From IMG/VR virus record IMGVR_UViG_3300031658_000167, positions 1-21,384 of that record: a DNA stretch of 21,384 bases; one strand, given 5' to 3'. The stretch's first letter is position 1, and each line of letters begins with the position of its first letter. The notes under the pieces are model-generated. The model worked only from the letters and a program-made list of their open reading frames with translations. It ran no database searches and was not told the DNA's origin. This DNA comes from a virus. The position numbers were made by a program, and so were the translations under genes. Shown in pieces: positions 20,539 through 21,384 of this stretch.

Positions 20539-21384
20539 CAACGTAGTAACAAAGAAGTGGAGGTTGCGTGAAGATAACAGGATGAAGGATGGCATGTACA
20601 AGGAAGCACCGTGGATAAGGGAAGATTGGTACCTTGACTCGCCATTTGCTGGCATCCACTATGCTCACACCAGTGAGACTAACCGTAACCTTGTAGCTTA
20701 CACGCCTGACTATGGTAAAGGTGAGCGTGATGTACGCAACAGTGCTAAGCCTCGCAAGTATCTAACCAAGCATTTCTATGATGTGTTAGGTGAGGATGGT
20801 GTTGAGAGGTGGGCTAATACATTCCTGACTATGAACTCTGATGTATTGCTAAAGGTAGCAAGGACACGTTCAGAGATCAAGTGGGTGTATCAGAATGGGC
20901 AGATAGGTTGCAATTCTGAGGACGATGACGGTACTGGGTCGTGCATGACATACCGAACAGAGCATTATGATTGCTCACCTATACATCCTGTTGAAGCATA
21001 CGCATCTGAAGACTTAGGTGTAGCATACACGACACGTGAAGATGGAACGGTATCAGCACGTGTAGTAGTATGGCCTGACAAGCTACGCTACAGTAAGATA
21101 TATGGGAGGCATGGCCATGAGGACAAGCTAAGGTCTATCCTTAAAGACTTAGGATGGGAGTCACACGGAATGTGGGGTGCTAGGATGCTACGTATTGATT
21201 GTGATGCAGGTGTAGTAGCACCATACCTTGACGGTGAGACTGATGCTGAGTTAAGAGATGATGACATAATGATAGGTGGCACATGTTGTGAGCATGTAGC
21301 TGACTCTCAACGTGGCATTCTCAACACAGCAGGTGATCCCTGTTATGATTGTGAAGAGATGATGGACATTGACTCTTCATACAC
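20531..21384 (+). CDS. Unknown phage protein with C-terminal Cys pairs, partial (runs off window)
   Basis: An open frame of 284 codons from the ATG to the window edge with no stop, beginning MNDNVVTKKWRLREDNRMKD. Residues 30-75 carry WIREDWYLDSPFAGIHYAHT and a YTPDYGKGERDVRNSAKPRK segment. The middle has VARTRSEIKWVYQNGQIGCN and SCMTYRTEHYDCSPIHP. GTCCEH and later CYDC near the end could form a zinc site. Proteins with a similar start recur as hypotheticals in phages, but I cannot name a family. GGAGA precedes the ATG, which overlaps the previous gene by eight bases. Truncated by the window, so the true C-terminus is unseen. Confidence 0.7.
   Translation, partial: MNDNVVTKKWRLREDNRMKDGMYKEAPWIREDWYLDSPFAGIHYAHTSETNRNLVAYTPDYGKGERDVRNSAKPRKYLTKHFYDVLGEDGVERWANTFLTMNSDVLLKVARTRSEIKWVYQNGQIGCNSEDDDGTGSCMTYRTEHYDCSPIHPVEAYASEDLGVAYTTREDGTVSARVVVWPDKLRYSKIYGRHGHEDKLRSILKDLGWESHGMWGARMLRIDCDAGVVAPYLDGETDAELRDDDIMIGGTCCEHVADSQRGILNTAGDPCYDCEEMMDIDSSY

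Overview
The window is a piece of a tailed double-stranded DNA phage (or a very close relative of one), most likely a short-tailed podovirus. The basis is a contiguous morphogenesis block containing a P22-like portal, scaffold, an SU10-type (DUF5309-like) major capsid protein, a gp4-like adaptor and a gp10-like/nozzle-like tail protein, with no long-tail genes (no tape measure, no major tail tube). The host cannot be read from the sequence; the tail-fibre signatures resemble those common in marine phages, which is only a hint. No terminase, integrase, lysis or polymerase gene is visible, so this is only part of the genome.

Layout. (1) From the left edge to 17154 everything is read on the minus strand. 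In transcription order: a 62-aa protein, a T4 gp1-like deoxynucleotide monophosphate kinase, two small overlapping or adjacent ORFs, an HNH nuclease, a 101-aa protein, an unlisted 45-aa ORF, a terminator-like hairpin, the portal, two very basic proteins, a 93-aa helical protein, scaffold, major capsid protein, a strong hairpin terminator, two unknown proteins, two glycosyltransferases, the adaptor, the large tail hub/stabilisation protein, and at least five fibre/adhesin-type genes, the last running off the window. (2) 17155-17543 is non-coding. It holds a candidate sigma70 promoter for the block above, a terminator-like hairpin, a perfect 12-bp palindrome, and an elaborately self-complementary stretch (17352-17507) with nested stems and a possible pseudoknot. 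(3) 17544-17974 (minus) is a two-gene unit: a four-cysteine mini-protein translationally coupled to an Nfu/NifU C-terminal-domain protein (Fe-S cluster carrier). (4) 17975-18434 is the divergent control region. (5) From 18435 to the right edge the plus strand carries a compact run of small, mostly unrecognised, overlapping genes, probably early genes, ending in a larger ORF cut by the window edge.

How it fits together. The leftward block builds the virion. The scaffold, capsid and portal genes are separated by hairpins that could set stoichiometry. The glycosyltransferases may decorate virion or host surface. The kinase feeds nucleotide supply, and the Fe-S carrier looks like an auxiliary metabolic gene. 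A 39-bp two-part repeat occurs in the same orientation upstream of two minus-strand transcription units (14997-15035 and 17986-18024). It is a good candidate for a phage-specific promoter or regulator site and is, with the structured RNA-like element and the Nfu pair, the most interesting signal here.
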